Shown: one piece after another, positions 12,481-24,640 of the stretch | Numbering within the stretch: the stretch's first letter is position 1 | Layout of the letters: every line of letters begins with the position of its first letter | Assembly (NCBI GenBank): GCA_949358305.1 | Contig: OX442321.1 | Coordinates: 5,791,605 to 5,855,604 of the forward strand | DNA length: 64,000 nt | Origin: Strigamia acuminata | Taxonomy: Eukaryota; Arthropoda; Chilopoda; Geophilomorpha; Linotaeniidae | Reading direction: 5' to 3' | Position numbers and translations under genes: made by a program | Notes under the pieces: generated by a model | Told to the model about the DNA's origin: nothing | Database searches by the model: none | What the model saw: the letters and a program-made list of their open reading frames with translations, nothing else

Positions 12481-12870
12481 GGACGAGCGTGAATATGAGG
12501 GAGGGGAAGGGAGGGTAATGGAGGGTCGAAGTGGTGGAAGGGATGAGGGGAATGCGGAGGCTGTGCTGCGCGCCACCTCCCGACCTCCGCCTCCGCCTCC
12601 GCCTTCGCACCTAACGTCTAACGAGCTCAGCCGCCGACAAAGACGCCTGCGCGAGCAGAGGGAGGGAGAGAGAGAAAGAGGCCGCTCAAGGCTTCGCAGA
12701 CCTTTCTTGGCTCTTTTTGCGAGGTTGTTCGAGGTTTGAAAGAGACTCACTCGGCTGCGAGTTTTTGTTGGAGGGAAGAAGTAATGTTGTTAGTAGGGGG
12801 AAGTTGCGAATTGTGGCCTGGTCTGTGTAGGGGCCTATTCTCGTTTAAACGGTTGATTTTTGGAAAAAGT

Positions 12871-13466
12871 TATCGATTTTGGTGCTAAAAATAGTCGATT
12901 TTGGTGCTAAAGATCATCGATTTTGGTGCTAAAAATCATCGATTTTGGTGCTAAAAATCATCGATTTTGGTGCTAAAAATCATCCATTTTGGTGCTAAAA
13001 ATCATCGATTTTGGTGCTAAAAATTATCGATTTTGGTGCTAAAAATCGTCGATTTTGTTTTAATTGTCCATTTTGTTTTAATTGTCCATTTTGTTTTAAA
13101 AATGATCGATTTTGTTTTAAAAATAATCGATTTTGTTTTAAAAATCGTCGATTTTGTTGTAAACATAATCGATTTTGTTGTAAACATAATCGATTTTATT
13201 GTAAAAATCATCGATTTTGTTGTAAAAATCATCGATTTTGATGCAAAAATCACCGATCTTCTGCAAAAACTATCGATTTTTCTAAAAAATCATCGATTTT
13301 GATGCAAAAATCACCGATTTTGTGCAAAACTATCGATTTTTCTAAAAAATTACCGCTTTTGCTAAAAAATCACCGATTTTGCTAAAAAAATCACCGATTT
13401 TGCTAAAAAATCACCGATTTTGCTAAAAAAATCACCGATTTTGCTAAAAAAATCACCGATTTTCTT
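12871..13466. repeat. 22-bp array
   Basis: The left half repeats ATCGATTTTGGTGCTAAAAA plus TC; the middle uses TTGTTTTAAAAAT variants and the right half GCTAAAAAATCACCGATTTT. TTTT and AAAAA tracts alternate 11 bp apart. Confidence 0.95.
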
Positions 13467-14525
13467 GTAAGAATGCTTGGGTCAGTGGCCAGGCTCAGGT
13501 CTCAAAAAAGCTTAAACGCCCAGGCATTTATTCGGAGCAGAACGTTATTTATTCCATGGTAAAGATGACAATAGGCGTAGGCCTGAATTGCGCCGACGAT
13601 GTGAGCAAAGGTCCATCTGGAGTGTTTGATGTGGGATCGGTTTCGAGTGATTGGAAATCGATTTAGCGTGGATGTTTGGCTGATTATTGATTGTTGATTT
13701 GGGGGATTGTTTGTTTTAGCTTTTTATTTTTTATTTTTTTTTATTTTTATTTTTCTGGGTTCATATCTTTCGGTTTCATCGAAAAAAATGAAAAGTACTC
13801 GACGCATTTCGAAAATTGAACTTTCGGTTTTTAATCTGTTCTTCGGGAGTCACGCAACACACGCCTTTGTTATCGCCAGACGCGGGCGTAGTCGATAGTC
13901 GTATGCTAGATAGGAGGAATAACGAGATAAGGTCGATATTAATCCCTAATAAATTTTTCATTATTTTTTTTTATGTCGTTAGATGCAAAGTGCTTTTGAC
14001 CGGAGATCTAGTTGGTATGCCGAGCAGAAAATATTTTTCGCTTTTTAAAAAAAAAAAAAAAAAAATAACTTTTACTTTTGGTTATTGATGTTTTTCTGGT
14101 TTATTTAGTTTTGGGGGAGATTTTCTCGGTTTTCGAAGTTTTTAAACGTTTATTTTGACTTTTCCGGTTTTTTTAAAGGTTTTTTTTGGCGGTTTCGACT
14201 TTGATTTTCGTTTTTTCTATTTTTTTCTTTCGTATTTTTATTTTTTTTTATTTTTTCGGGGTTTTCCGAGGGATTTTTCTAGTGTTTTTCGATTATTTTC
14301 TCTCTTTCTCAATCTCCTTTTGGTTTTTCTTGCTTTCATTGAGTTTCCAACATCACAATAACCCAAAAAACTAAAAAAAAACCAAATAATTCCCAAACAA
14401 AAACCCCAAAAAAAAACCCCAAAAAAAAAATAAACACAAAAAAAAAATCCACAGCTAAACCCACCAAAACCCCCCTCACGACCCCCCAAAAGGCGCCAAA
14501 ACCACGTGCACCCCACCCCCTTAAC
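13467..14525. other. Mixed region ending in a C/A tract
   Basis: Bases 13480-13640 look like transposon debris (CAGTGGCCAGGCTCAGG). The sequence to 14340 is T-rich. From 14341 to 14525 it is C/A-rich with almost no G until 14450. No gene is seen. Confidence 0.4.
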
Positions 14526-15870
14526 GTGCATCTCAAATTCAGAATTGAAAAAGAAAGCCGAGTGTGTGTCGCAATCCCAACTCCAACTGATTGCGAGGCA
14601 ATTTTTATTCGTGCAGCTTCGCTCCCTCCCCGCGCTCACATCGGTTGGACCTTACCAGGGGTCCCCGCGGGCGGCAGAGCGTCGAATTCAGCACACGAAC
14701 GCCAGGGTGGCCTCCATCCTCCCTTCCCTCTTCCAGTTACCTCCCTCCCCGCTCGAATCCCTCGAGGCCCCAGGGAATGCATCAACCATCCCACGCGGCC
14801 TCTGGCGCCGCGTTGCTAAGGACGGCCGAGGGAGGGAGGGCGAGGGGGGCAGGGGGAGAAACGAGGGAAGGTCCGCGACCAACGAACGAACGCCAACCGG
14901 ATTTTGGTCGAGCAACAACGAGCGCTTCGTCCCTCGAAAAACCTCCCTTCTCCGCGTTTCACCTACCGGTCGATCGGACGTTTCTTCATCCCTAATAAAC
15001 GCCGTCTTTTTATTCCTCCCTCAGCGTCCCTAACTCCGCGTCTGAAGAAAATTTTTTTTTATTTTTTTATTTTTTTTTTATTTTTTTTTTTCGAGACTTC
15101 AACTTCCCCTCGACGAACGCGGCGGAATCCGTAGCCGTGGGCGTCGCTCGTTTCTTTCTGGCGGTGCAATTATGGCTGGCGTCTGTGACCGCGTTCCCCG
15201 CCGGCCTCGTTAGTCGCTCGCGCCGTCGCTCGTTTATCTTGTGCTGTTGACTCGCGTCTCCCTTCTCGCTCCACCTCCCCATTGGCACATCTTTCCTCGA
15301 GCGTCTATTCTCTGGCACGAGGACGCGCACGTGCGCCCACATATCAAATGCTCGTCGTCATCGCGTCTCATCACTATGCACACCCATCCGGACCGCGCGT
15401 CCGCTCGACCCCGATCGCGCTCTTCGCCGGCCCCTCGTTTGCCCCGCGGAGGTCGGTCGGAGGCGTCCGTGGCTGGCCACAGCCGTGACCTCGATGCCGT
15501 CCGTGTCGGCCGGGCGTCCGTTTCGTCGTGGCCGCGAGCCCAGGCCAATTCACGAGCCAAAAACTCTGCGCGCCACTTCGTTTCGCTTCCTACACGAGTT
15601 CACGAGCGTCCATTGACCCTTCCCCTACGCCCCCCGACCGCCTCCCTCCATTCCCCGACCCTTTCTACACCTTTTTCTCGCACCTTCACGGCCTCAAAAC
15701 ATCGCCAACTCCAACCAACACTCGCAAAACGCTTATTAGCATTGTTGCAGTTGTTCCTCGAACAGAATTCGTTGTATCGGGGTTGCGGTTGGTTCAGTCG
15801 CGTGGGTTGCTGGGAATTTGCATATTGCGTAATGGAAAATTTAGGGTTTCGGTTTAATTACGTGATTTTC
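14526..15870. other. CpG-rich block 9
   Basis: This is the longest island. It has AACGCCAG at 14698 and an X-box half, GTTGCTAAGG, at 14812. Its right end turns G-rich, with G runs at 15907-15926. Confidence 0.45.
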
Positions 15871-15989
15871 TAGGGGGAGTGTTCGGGAATACGTTACGAT
15901 CGTGTTGCGGGGGGGCGGGGGGGGGGGTCTAAAAATCTAAAAATTAGCGTTACGTAATTTATGTTAAAAAATACGACATTATTTCGTGG

Positions 15990-16370
15990 ACTTTGTGCGG
16001 AATAGAGGTCGAATGTGCTTCGCTGTGGCGGGGTCGAGATCGGCTTCGATTTCCCAGCAGACGGGAGGGAGAAAGAAACGAAGCAACGACGAACGTGTCT
16101 TTCAGACTTATCATATCGGGGTCGCGCAAAGTTGGTCAAATCGAGACTCGCATCGGTGCGGTTCTCCCGTTTTCTCTACCCAGGAGGAAAAAAAAATAGA
16201 AAAGGGAAAGTCGGCCCCATCTTTCTCCTTGACCAATGACCGGCTGGAGGTTTTGCGGGGCCTCGGGAACCCTCCAGAAAAAGTTCTTAGTGGCCCACAT
16301 CCCCCGAAAGAACGTTTTTATCGAGAAAATCATCAAATTTCCTCAGAAAATTGAAAGTGCGGGCGCCGAG
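15990..16370. other. CpG-containing block 10
   Basis: The composition resembles the other blocks but the stretch is shorter. No motif stands out and no gene is recognised. Confidence 0.35.
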
Positions 16371-16477
16371 AGGACAAAATATTATTTGTATTATGATTAG
16401 ACATCGTTAAGTATCTATGATTATGTGTTGCAACTATAAAGACAATTCGCACTGTTGTTGGTCATCCTCATCTTGGA

Positions 16478-16716
16478 AATACCGTATTTTATCGATTAAG
16501 AGCCGCGGCTTTTATTCGAAACTGCCATTTTTGTCAGCAATTACAATTTCGGTTTTTCGTCCGTTACATTTGTTTAACGTAACAAACGAAGTCTGATCGT
16601 CGTTCGTGAGGTTAAATACGGAAACAATACTGTAGTTTTGCAAAAATACGCTATTCTTGGTGTCTCAGCCGCGGCTACTATTCGAGGGCTGCTCTTAACC
16701 GGTGAAATACGGTATT
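16478..16716. mobile_element. MITE-like element with 26-bp inverted repeats
   Basis: The ends 16478-16503 and 16691-16716 are inverted repeats matching at 23 of 26 bases; both begin AATACCGTATTT and close on TTAAGAGC. Inside, GCCGCGGCT followed by TATTCGA occurs as a direct pair near each end (16502 and 16668). The element is 239 bp with no open frame, and I find no target duplication. Confidence 0.75.
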
Positions 16717-16759
16717 AATATTAGGATAACAAATTTTCCCGTAATATTTGGTCCAAGCC

Positions 16760-17870
16760 GGCCCTGGCACCACTGACCACTTCCTTTCCTTTCGATGACC
16801 CCCTTTTCGGTAGTAAACTTGTGTTTTCCTTCGCTCCGCGATTAATTCCACCTCCGTTCGTTCGTCTTTAATTTTTTTTTTCCTTTTTCTTTTCTTCTCT
16901 TTTCCTTTCCTTTGCAGCGTCTGATTTTTCTCACCCGCGTCCCTCGTTCGCTTCGTTGCCAACGCACGTCCGCTCGTTAGCAGCGCCACTCTAGCTCTTC
17001 CCTGACCGCGCTCTCCCCCGTTTCCCCTTAATCCCCCTTCCTTCCCTGCTCCTCCCTTCCGGCGTTTCCTTCCCCTCGTGTGTCAGCGGGTGGGAGCCGC
17101 GTTCGCTATTCAACGCAGCACGCACTGCCACGATTAGCATAACAAGAAGGGAACGCTGCGGACGCCTGCATGACACGCACACCCGATTTAATGCGCCGCC
17201 GGCTTCGACGATGCGCGGTCGGTCGCAAGGAATGGCGGGTGGAATGGGGAGGGGGAGGGGTCCGCCACCCTCTTGCGAAGGAACGCGTCCGATGCAATGT
17301 CCACTCTCGTGCGACAGGCCCCGCGTTTCGGGATTATCGGCGGTCAGGCGTTTCCTTTCCTTCGCTCTGAATGCGTTGCCTTTTAATTTTCGGACGACGT
17401 CGCGTTGCCATGGCGACGCAGATTAAACGTGCCATCAAGTCGCATCGGGCGCATTAAAAATAGCGAGACGCCGGCGTTTGCGCTGCGACGCCGGCGTTTT
17501 CTCGTTTACCGAGGCGTCGTGTCCGGAAGTAACGTCACGCGACGTGGTCACGAGTGGGGGAAAGTGAGGGAGGGGCGGGGGTGGTGTTCCTTCCTGGCTC
17601 GGTGGGGAGGGGCAGGGGTGTGGAGGGAGGCGCCTGCCCGCCAGCGATAAAATATTAACGCCATAAAGGAAGGGGGAGGGAGAGGATGAGGAAAAGTCGG
17701 GCGAGATAAAAAGACGAAATACGCATGCGCTATGTCGACTTTGGCGCCAATGTTGAGCGACTGTATCGCGCGATTTGGATGTACGACTGTCATGAGGCTC
17801 TCGTGTCGTGGCGAATACGAGTGGAAAAACATGTTGCAAATTCGGTCGCTGAATTTCGGCTCAATAAATA
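16760..17870. other. CpG-rich block 11
   Basis: The left part is C/T-rich (16980-17090) and the right part G-rich (17560-17700). It holds the X-box at 17404 and an NRF1-like ACGCATGCGC at 17721. Confidence 0.45.
17404..17417. promoter_or_regulatory. X-box-like site GTTGCCATGGCGAC
   Basis: It is one base from the perfect RFX palindrome and sits in CpG-rich block 11. Confidence 0.45.
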
Positions 17871-18000
17871 TTCACGTTTTCTTCTTTTTTTCTGGTTTTG
17901 GTTTGGGTGTGATGAGTGCGAAGTTTTGGTGGGAGTTTGGATAATTTTGTGCATGTTTTGCTGATTTTTGAAGATTTTTTGATGAATTTTTGATGGATTT

Positions 18001-18660
18001 TGAAGAAAAAATGTGTGACAACTTTTGAAAAATTGAATGAAAATTCAGAAAAATCGAAAAAATAAGAAATATTTAGAAAAATTGAATAGAAATGCAGAAA
18101 AAGTAGGGAAAATCGAAAAATTGAATAAAAATGCGGAAAAAGTGTCAAATGATTAGAAATTGATGAAAAATTCCGAAATTTGTGAAAATTGAAGAAAAAA
18201 AACCGAAAAAATCCGAAAAAAATCCAAAAAAAATCCGAAAAATTGAAAAGAATTCCGACCAATTGCAAATTAATGACAAAAACTGCAATAAATCGAAGAA
18301 AAATTCCGAAAAATTCCGAATTTTATCAAAAATTGAAGAAAAATCTCGAAAAATTCCGAATTTTATCAAAAATTGAAGAAAAATACCGAAAAATTTTGAA
18401 TTCTATCAAAAATTGAAGAAAAATCCCGAAAAATTCCGAATTTTATCAAAAATTGAAGAAAAATACCGAAAAATTCCGAATTCTATCAAAAATTGAAGAA
18501 AAATCCCGAAAAATTCCGAATTTTATCAAAAATTCAAGAAAAATCCCGAAAAATTCCGAATTTTATCAAAAATTGAAGAAAAATCCCGAAAAATTCCAAA
18601 TTTTATCAAAAGTTGAAGAAAAATCCCGAAAAACTCTGAATTTTATCAAAAATTAAAAAA
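18001..18660. repeat. 40-bp array
   Basis: From 18296 about nine copies of an exact 40-bp unit run head to tail; 18001-18295 is a decayed version. Within a unit AAAAAT, AAAAATT, AATTTT and AAAAATT follow at 10-bp steps. Flanks are extreme: 17881-17940 has 22 G and 4 C, while 18721-18780 has 21 C and no G. Confidence 0.96.
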
Positions 18661-18895
18661 AAAACTCCGAAAAACTACCAATCAACTCAACCGAACCCAA
18701 AAAAAATCCCCAAAAAACCAAATCTCACACCAACTTTAACAAAACCCCTCAAAAAACCACCACATTCTCTCAAAACAAAAATTCCAAACCTCCTCCCAAC
18801 CCAATTTCTCCAACCCCACAACCGAACTCCCACTTTCCACCCATTCAATCGATCAAAACAAACCAAAAGAAAAAACCGCACACAGTCCAGAAAAT

Positions 18896-19660
18896 TAATG
18901 CGCAATTTTATCAATAGGAAACCATACATCAAGCCCCGTAGTCAGAGTCACCCAGCCTTGTACTCGCTTACACCGCAACCAGTCGCGTCTGCATCAGACA
19001 TATTCTTCTCCATCTTTTTTTTTATTTCATTTTTTTCTGGACGTGTTGTTGATGCGTCGCGGATCGTAGTCATTAACGCCAATTGGCTGTTCCCAAAGGC
19101 CCTTCAGCACATTTACGCTAGGGGCGGAGTCCAGAGGGGAATAAAAAAGTGTAGAGCGTCCCAGCAGGCGCCACGGCGGCTTTAAGCCAATTTCCGGTTG
19201 CCCGTATGGCGGCGTCCCTCGACGGTCGCGAAGGTCGCTAATCACACGCGACGCCCTCGTCTCTCGCGTCCCGCCCTCGCTCGCAGCCCTGTTGTGCCGG
19301 GTCCTTAGATCGTGCGTCCATTTGACGTCATTTCGTTATAACGAGGTTCTTTTTTTCCCCTTTCTTACGCGTCTCGGGGCCCGGTCTCTTTTCCTATTGG
19401 CCCGATGTTTGCAGCAAAGTAAATTCGACGTGGTGATGAGCAACTGGCGTTGCTAGGCAACCGATATCACGCCGAGGCTCAACGCCAGTTGTGTGTTTTC
19501 TTGTCAGCGTTCCTAAACAACTTCCCAAACAGATAATTAGCGCACTGCGGTCCCCGAAATAAAATGCGCTGCGTTCGTATTGTCGTGAATTTGCAATAAC
19601 CCGACTGGCGTTTGTTTCGCTCGCGTTGGTTGCGAAATTCGCTCGGATTTTGTCGAAGTT
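18896..19660. other. CpG-rich block 12
   Basis: It contains a CRE at 19323, an X-box inside an inverted repeat at 19441-19491 and a third CTGGCGTT at 19605. G/T-rich sequence follows to about 19790. Confidence 0.45.
19441..19491. promoter_or_regulatory. X-box between inverted CAACTGGCGTT arms
   Basis: GTTGCTAGGCAAC (19449-19461) overlaps the left arm of a perfect 11-bp inverted repeat, CAACTGGCGTT at 19441-19451 and its complement at 19481-19491. Confidence 0.45.
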
Positions 19661-20070
19661 TTAACTTTTTTTTGTTGTTTTGGGGTTTTTTTTTTCAATT
19701 AGTTTTGGGATGATTTTAGATTAGGAATTTAAAAATAGTTTATAATTTTTTTTTTGTTTTTATATTTTTTGCTCGTTTTCTTCGTTCGTCGGCACGAAAT
19801 GCAAGGTTAAGTTTGTATTTCACTCTCGCGGACGTAAATAGCAGTCTTTACTCTCTCTTAGCAATTTTATTGCAGCGGACAAGAAGGAAACATTTTTATT
19901 CACAAATTTATGCACATTTTCTCAGTGGTGGATTAATACCCACTGGGCACTGGCAGAGAAGTACAAATTCTATAAGACTATAAAAAAATGGCTCCCTGGT
20001 TACGTGATGGGCCCTTTTTATACATTTTTATACATTATACATTTTATATTGCTCACAAATAATGATTAAA

Positions 20071-20480
20071 TATGATTATCGGGCTAAAAATATCGATTAT
20101 CGGGCTAAAAACATCAATTATTGGGCTGAAAACATTCAGTTTTGAGCTAAAACATCTATTTTTAGGCTAAAAACATCGAGTTTTAGGCTAAAAACATCGA
20201 GTTTTAGGCTAAAAACATCGATTTTTAGGCTAAAAACATCAATTTTTAGGCTAAAAACATCGATTTTTAATTTTTTAAGCTAAAAACATCGAGTTTTGAG
20301 CTGAAACATCTATTTTTGGGCTAAAAACATCGATTTTTAGGCTAAAAACATCAATTGTTAATTTTTTAAGCTAAAAACATCGATTTTTAGGCTAAGAACA
20401 TTGATTTTTGAGCTAAAACATTTATTTTTAGGCTTAAAACCGTTTTTCCAGCTAAAGACGTTCATCTTCGTGCTAAAATA
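20071..20480. repeat. 21-bp array
   Basis: The unit is TAGGCTAAAAACATCGATTT plus one or two T. It resembles the array at 12871-13466, which also carries GCTAAAAA and CATCGATTTT. Confidence 0.93.
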
Positions 20481-20830
20481 ACGATTTTCGAAACTTTGGT
20501 ACGTCAAACTTTTGTTAAAATGTCGAAAAGAATGAACGTCGAAAAATTGAACACCTGGCAAGCAAATGAATATCGGAAAAACGATATGACTTCATTTAAT
20601 TTTATTCAAAATGTGTATACATTTTTTTGAGGCACCCTATGTGCGGCTCCTTTTTGAGCCTCCTAATGTCACGGATCCTTGAGCACTGCTACCCCCGCTG
20701 CATAGTAGTTTCGTTACAGTCACTGGGCCCTTTAAGGCACATGCGAGGGCACCTTGGGGGCCCTGATGGGCGGACCAGGTGCAAAATATGCATTTTTTAG
20801 ATGCTCGAATTTTTTTTTGAAAATATAAAT

Positions 20831-21322
20831 TAAATTTTAGACTCAAAAATTAAATTTTAGACCTACAAAAATTAAATTTTAGACCTACAAAAATTAAATT
20901 TTAGACCTACAAAAATTAAATTTTAGACCTACAAAAATTAAATTTTAGACCTACAAAAATTAAATTTTAGACCGACAAAAATTAAATTTTAGACCTACAA
21001 AAATTAAATTTTAGACACAAAAATTACATTTTAGACTCAAAAATTAAATTTTAGACAAAAATTAAATTTTAGATTCAAAAATTAAATTTTAAACACAAAA
21101 ATTAAATTTTAGATTCAAAAATTAAATTTTAGACACAAAAATTACATGGTAGACACAAAAATTAAATTTTAGACTTAAAAATTAAATTTTAGACCCACAA
21201 AAATTAAATTTTAGACACAAAAATTAAATTTTAGACACAAAAATTAAATTTTAGACACAAAAATTAAATTTTAGACACAAAAATTAAATTCTTGACTCAA
21301 AAATTAAATTTTAGACCCACAA
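20831..21322. repeat. 22/20-bp array
   Basis: The unit is AAAAATTAAATTTTAGAC followed by CTAC (22 bp) in the left half and by AC (20 bp) in the right half. The right flank 21323-21520 is C/A-rich. Confidence 0.96.
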
Positions 21323-21539
21323 AAAAAAAAACTATGGCCCCCTTAAATCTTTGGGACCCAAGGACACAGCACGGCTGAAATTTCACAATTTCCTTTAACA
21401 CCACAAAAATAAACATTTCCCACCAGCACATCACTTTCCACAACGAAACAAAAAAACACATCACCGAACCAAAATCGCCACCAAACCCCAAAAAACTCCG
21501 CAAACATTTTTTTGCCTCTAGATTTTGCTTTTCCAGGTG

Positions 21540-22560
21540 TGTCACAACCTAAATGTGACTCACGAGCGACGGAGCATGCGTCAGCGCCGAGGTGCGCGTC
21601 CATTAAGCGCCCTCTCTCTCCCTCGTTGGCTGCCACCTGATCACTCGTCAGTGGCGTCGTCGTGCGATGCGGCTTCGTCTCCCCTTCCCCCCATCTCATT
21701 CCTCTCCCTTCCCTCCCCCCATCGCGGCTAAACGCTTTACGTAATTCAGGACGCAATTACGTCGACTCTGCCTCAGAACACAACGTTCCGACGCATATTA
21801 AAAATCTCTTGAATGGACGTTCCCCCTCTCTTCTTCCTCTCCATCGCTCAATGCGTTTCTCCTTTCTCCACGCGCGTTTTCATCATCTTTCTTTAGGTCC
21901 GTTGTGCAGGACCGGCTTAAGGCGCCCAAATGAAATCCAAATTCACCAAACACCGTTCCTCGAGGTTTTTTTCATACTGAGGGGGGCTGGTGCCCCTCTC
22001 ATCCGTTTTTTTAACACAGAGGATGAATACTCGAACATGAAACACTTTAAAAGCGTTTTTTCATACTGAGGGGGGCTGATGCCCCCCCTTTATCCGTTTT
22101 CTTAACACATGAAACGCTTTAAAAGCGGACTTGCTAGTGATTGGCACACGACGTTCGGATTTTGTTTGTTACGTCACTTAATCTAAACTTTACTCTCGAT
22201 TTACAACGGTGGTCATAATTGTCGGTTCAAATATGGCGCATCGCGTTTCCGGAAACGTGTTGGTGGGGAAACGCCCGCTGAAACGTTGCAAGAAAGACGG
22301 ATTGCAGTTCTCGTGCGCATTCAAAAGAATGTAGGACTGGGCGCGCACAGAAAAAATCGCACAAGGTGCTGATGGACCCAGAGAATTGTGGGTAGCGACG
22401 TGGCGTCGGTGTCCGCAGTTACTCTTTGCCCACCCTCCCCGCAGCCCTTCTCTTACCTCAATTTACGATGCACTTTGCAATGCCATTTTAATTAAACGGC
22501 CAGCCTTGGAATAGCGTCTTCCCCTCGCTCCAAACGACCGCTACCGGCCGCCATGTTGGA
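21540..22560. other. CpG-rich block 13 with an internal duplication
   Basis: Bases 21966-22055 and 22056-22127 are tandem copies carrying TTCATACTGAGGGGGGCTG and ending CTTTAAAAGCG. CAGGACCGGCTTAAGGCGCC at 21907 resembles hAT-type ends. A YY1-like GCCGCCATGTTGG lies near 22548. Confidence 0.5.
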
Positions 22561-22689
22561 TTTTTAAGGTGTCGAAAGAGTTATCAAAGAAATCGATCCG
22601 CCATTTTACGACCGATAACAATTTCCCTCCTTTTCTGAAGTTTTTTTTTTTTTAGGTTTTTTTTCTTTTTTGCGGGAAATATTCGCGGC

Positions 22690-23180
22690 CATTTTGTATT
22701 TTTCGGCATAAATTGATTAAAGGCGTGAGACATAGGGGGTTGGACGCGGGAATGGAGGGAGGAACGCCATGGGGCCCGTAAATCACAGCACGAGATAACG
22801 ATCGCAGTGAGGAAGGGGGGGAGAGGGGGTGGGTGCCACCAAAAAGGAAGGGGGGGAGGTGGTGGAGGGTGAAGGGGTGTATTTGGCACGCCAGTTGCCG
22901 CAGGCGATTTGTCGGGAGCGAGGAACGCGTTGCCAGCATCACAAAACGACAGAGGAAAAGAGGAAGAACCGGACGAGTCCACCTCAAATTTCAAAGGGCG
23001 ATTCATGGAACGTCACTTCCGGTTAAACAACTCGCGCATATCGCATTGCACGCGGAATCGCATTTCCAACCTTCCGAGAACCTTGTTTACCACTCCAAGA
23101 ACCCTAACCACCTGGTGGAAAATTCTGAAATTAAACAACAAAAATTAACCCGAGCATTCGTCGATTTCTTTTTTTTAAAT
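22690..23180. other. CpG-containing block 14
   Basis: It is G-rich at 22810-22890 and becomes C/A-rich by 23060-23130. No gene is seen. Confidence 0.35.
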
Positions 23181-23253
23181 ATCGTTACGCGGTCAAGCCG
23201 TTAACCAATGGGAGTACACATTGTAAGGTGCCTTTTTGAGTGCAACTCGAGTA

Positions 23254-23350
23254 TAAGCATGTTTGTTACCTGTTGTTTTCCCAGAATACGCTGCGTTGTA
23301 TCATGTGGCGCCCATCGGTGGCAAAACCCACCGAACATGTGGATACGTGG
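23254..23350 (+). repeat. Dispersed repeat, copy 1
   Basis: TAAGCATGTTTGTTAC, then CCCAGAATAC and CACCGAACATGTGGATA, also appear in order at 32494-32591. Alignment by eye suggests about 80% identity. Confidence 0.7.
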
Positions 23351-23479
23351 TAATATCCATCTCTGCCTTGTACACCACGATCGGTCAGATTGCCGCAACG
23401 CTTTCTGGTCGCTCAGAATTTGTTCGTGCATGGAAACGATTGAATTTTTCCGCCCACCATCACTGCCGGAAAGAATAGA

Positions 23480-24480
23480 ATTCCGCCTGCCCGAATTTTC
23501 CGCGAATGTTCGACGCAAAAGTTGCCATTCCGTGCAGGGAATCAGACTGTGTATACTTAGCCTTAGACGCACAGATAGGGCTCGAATTATTTATTTTTTA
23601 TTTATATTTTTTTCTGCCTTGTATACGGCCTTCGATGTCCCCCCTCCATCCTCCCCTCCAATAAACCCGCGTGTTTTTTCAACCCAAGGGGCATCCACGA
23701 TGAACCATGGCGTCCGATCCATCATTTTGCGCGTCCCTTCCTTCCATCATGGAAGGCTTGCAATTCGAAAGAGGAGAAAAAATTCTTTGTACAACATCAC
23801 GTGACGTTGGTTGAATCCCGAACGGTGCTGATAGTGCGAACGCGTCTCCGCTTGTCTGGGCGTCACGCGGGTGTCGTCGACGCACCTGACGACAGCACGT
23901 TCGCTCGCGGGCAATGCTTATCACGGGAGACGCAGCGGGCGATCGATTCTTCCACCCAATACGGCCTCCTATCATTTCCGCCACACTAAGCCGATAAACA
24001 GCGGCCGAACGAACGCGGCTTTCTCTCTCTCTCTCTCGCTCTCTCGCTCGGCCCTCGCGTTCGTTAACGACCCCCAGGTGCAACGGTGAGGTGTGGACGC
24101 CCAAAGAAATGTAGAGCGTTGCGTTGCGTTGGAATTCGCACGATTCGCTTGTGCGGCTCCGCACGCGAGATCGTTTGTTTCGATTTTCGAAATGACCTTC
24201 GTCACGCGACGGCACCTCGAGACGCTTTGCTGAATTAAGGTCGAAGCGAAGGGGTTTCGAGGATGCTGACGTTGATTTTGGCGTTCATTTGGATGAAAAT
24301 GGCGGATTTTTTTTTTTTTTTTTTTTTCTTTCTTTTTTTTTATTTATTTTGGGAGATGTAAGTTAAGGGGACCGAGTGCAGCGCGGCGAATGCTGATCAC
24401 GCCACCGGTCGACCGTAAACGGGGCCGCGGAGTTGGGGTCGCAGGTTGGGTTGGAGTCGACCTGACGAGACTGAAATTTG
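23480..24480. other. CpG-rich block 15
   Basis: It holds ATCACGTGAC at 23796, a CT microsatellite near 24022-24050 and an ATGGCGGATTTTT YY1-like site near 24299. G/T-rich sequence leads into the array at 24641. Confidence 0.4.
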
Positions 24481-24640
24481 AATTCATTCTTTCGGGGTTT
24501 TTTCTTTTTCTTTTCTTTTATGTTTGTGCGTTTGTTTTTTTTATTTGTGGATGGTGAGAATTTAGTTTTTTGAAACGTTAATTGGGATGATTCTACAATT
24601 AATATTTTTTAGTGGATGAATTTGGAATTTTGAAAATTTT

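Noticed and set aside
23208-23804. 198-codon frame
   Set aside because: It overlaps a dispersed repeat and CpG-rich block 15, with no recognisable domain and a competing antisense frame.
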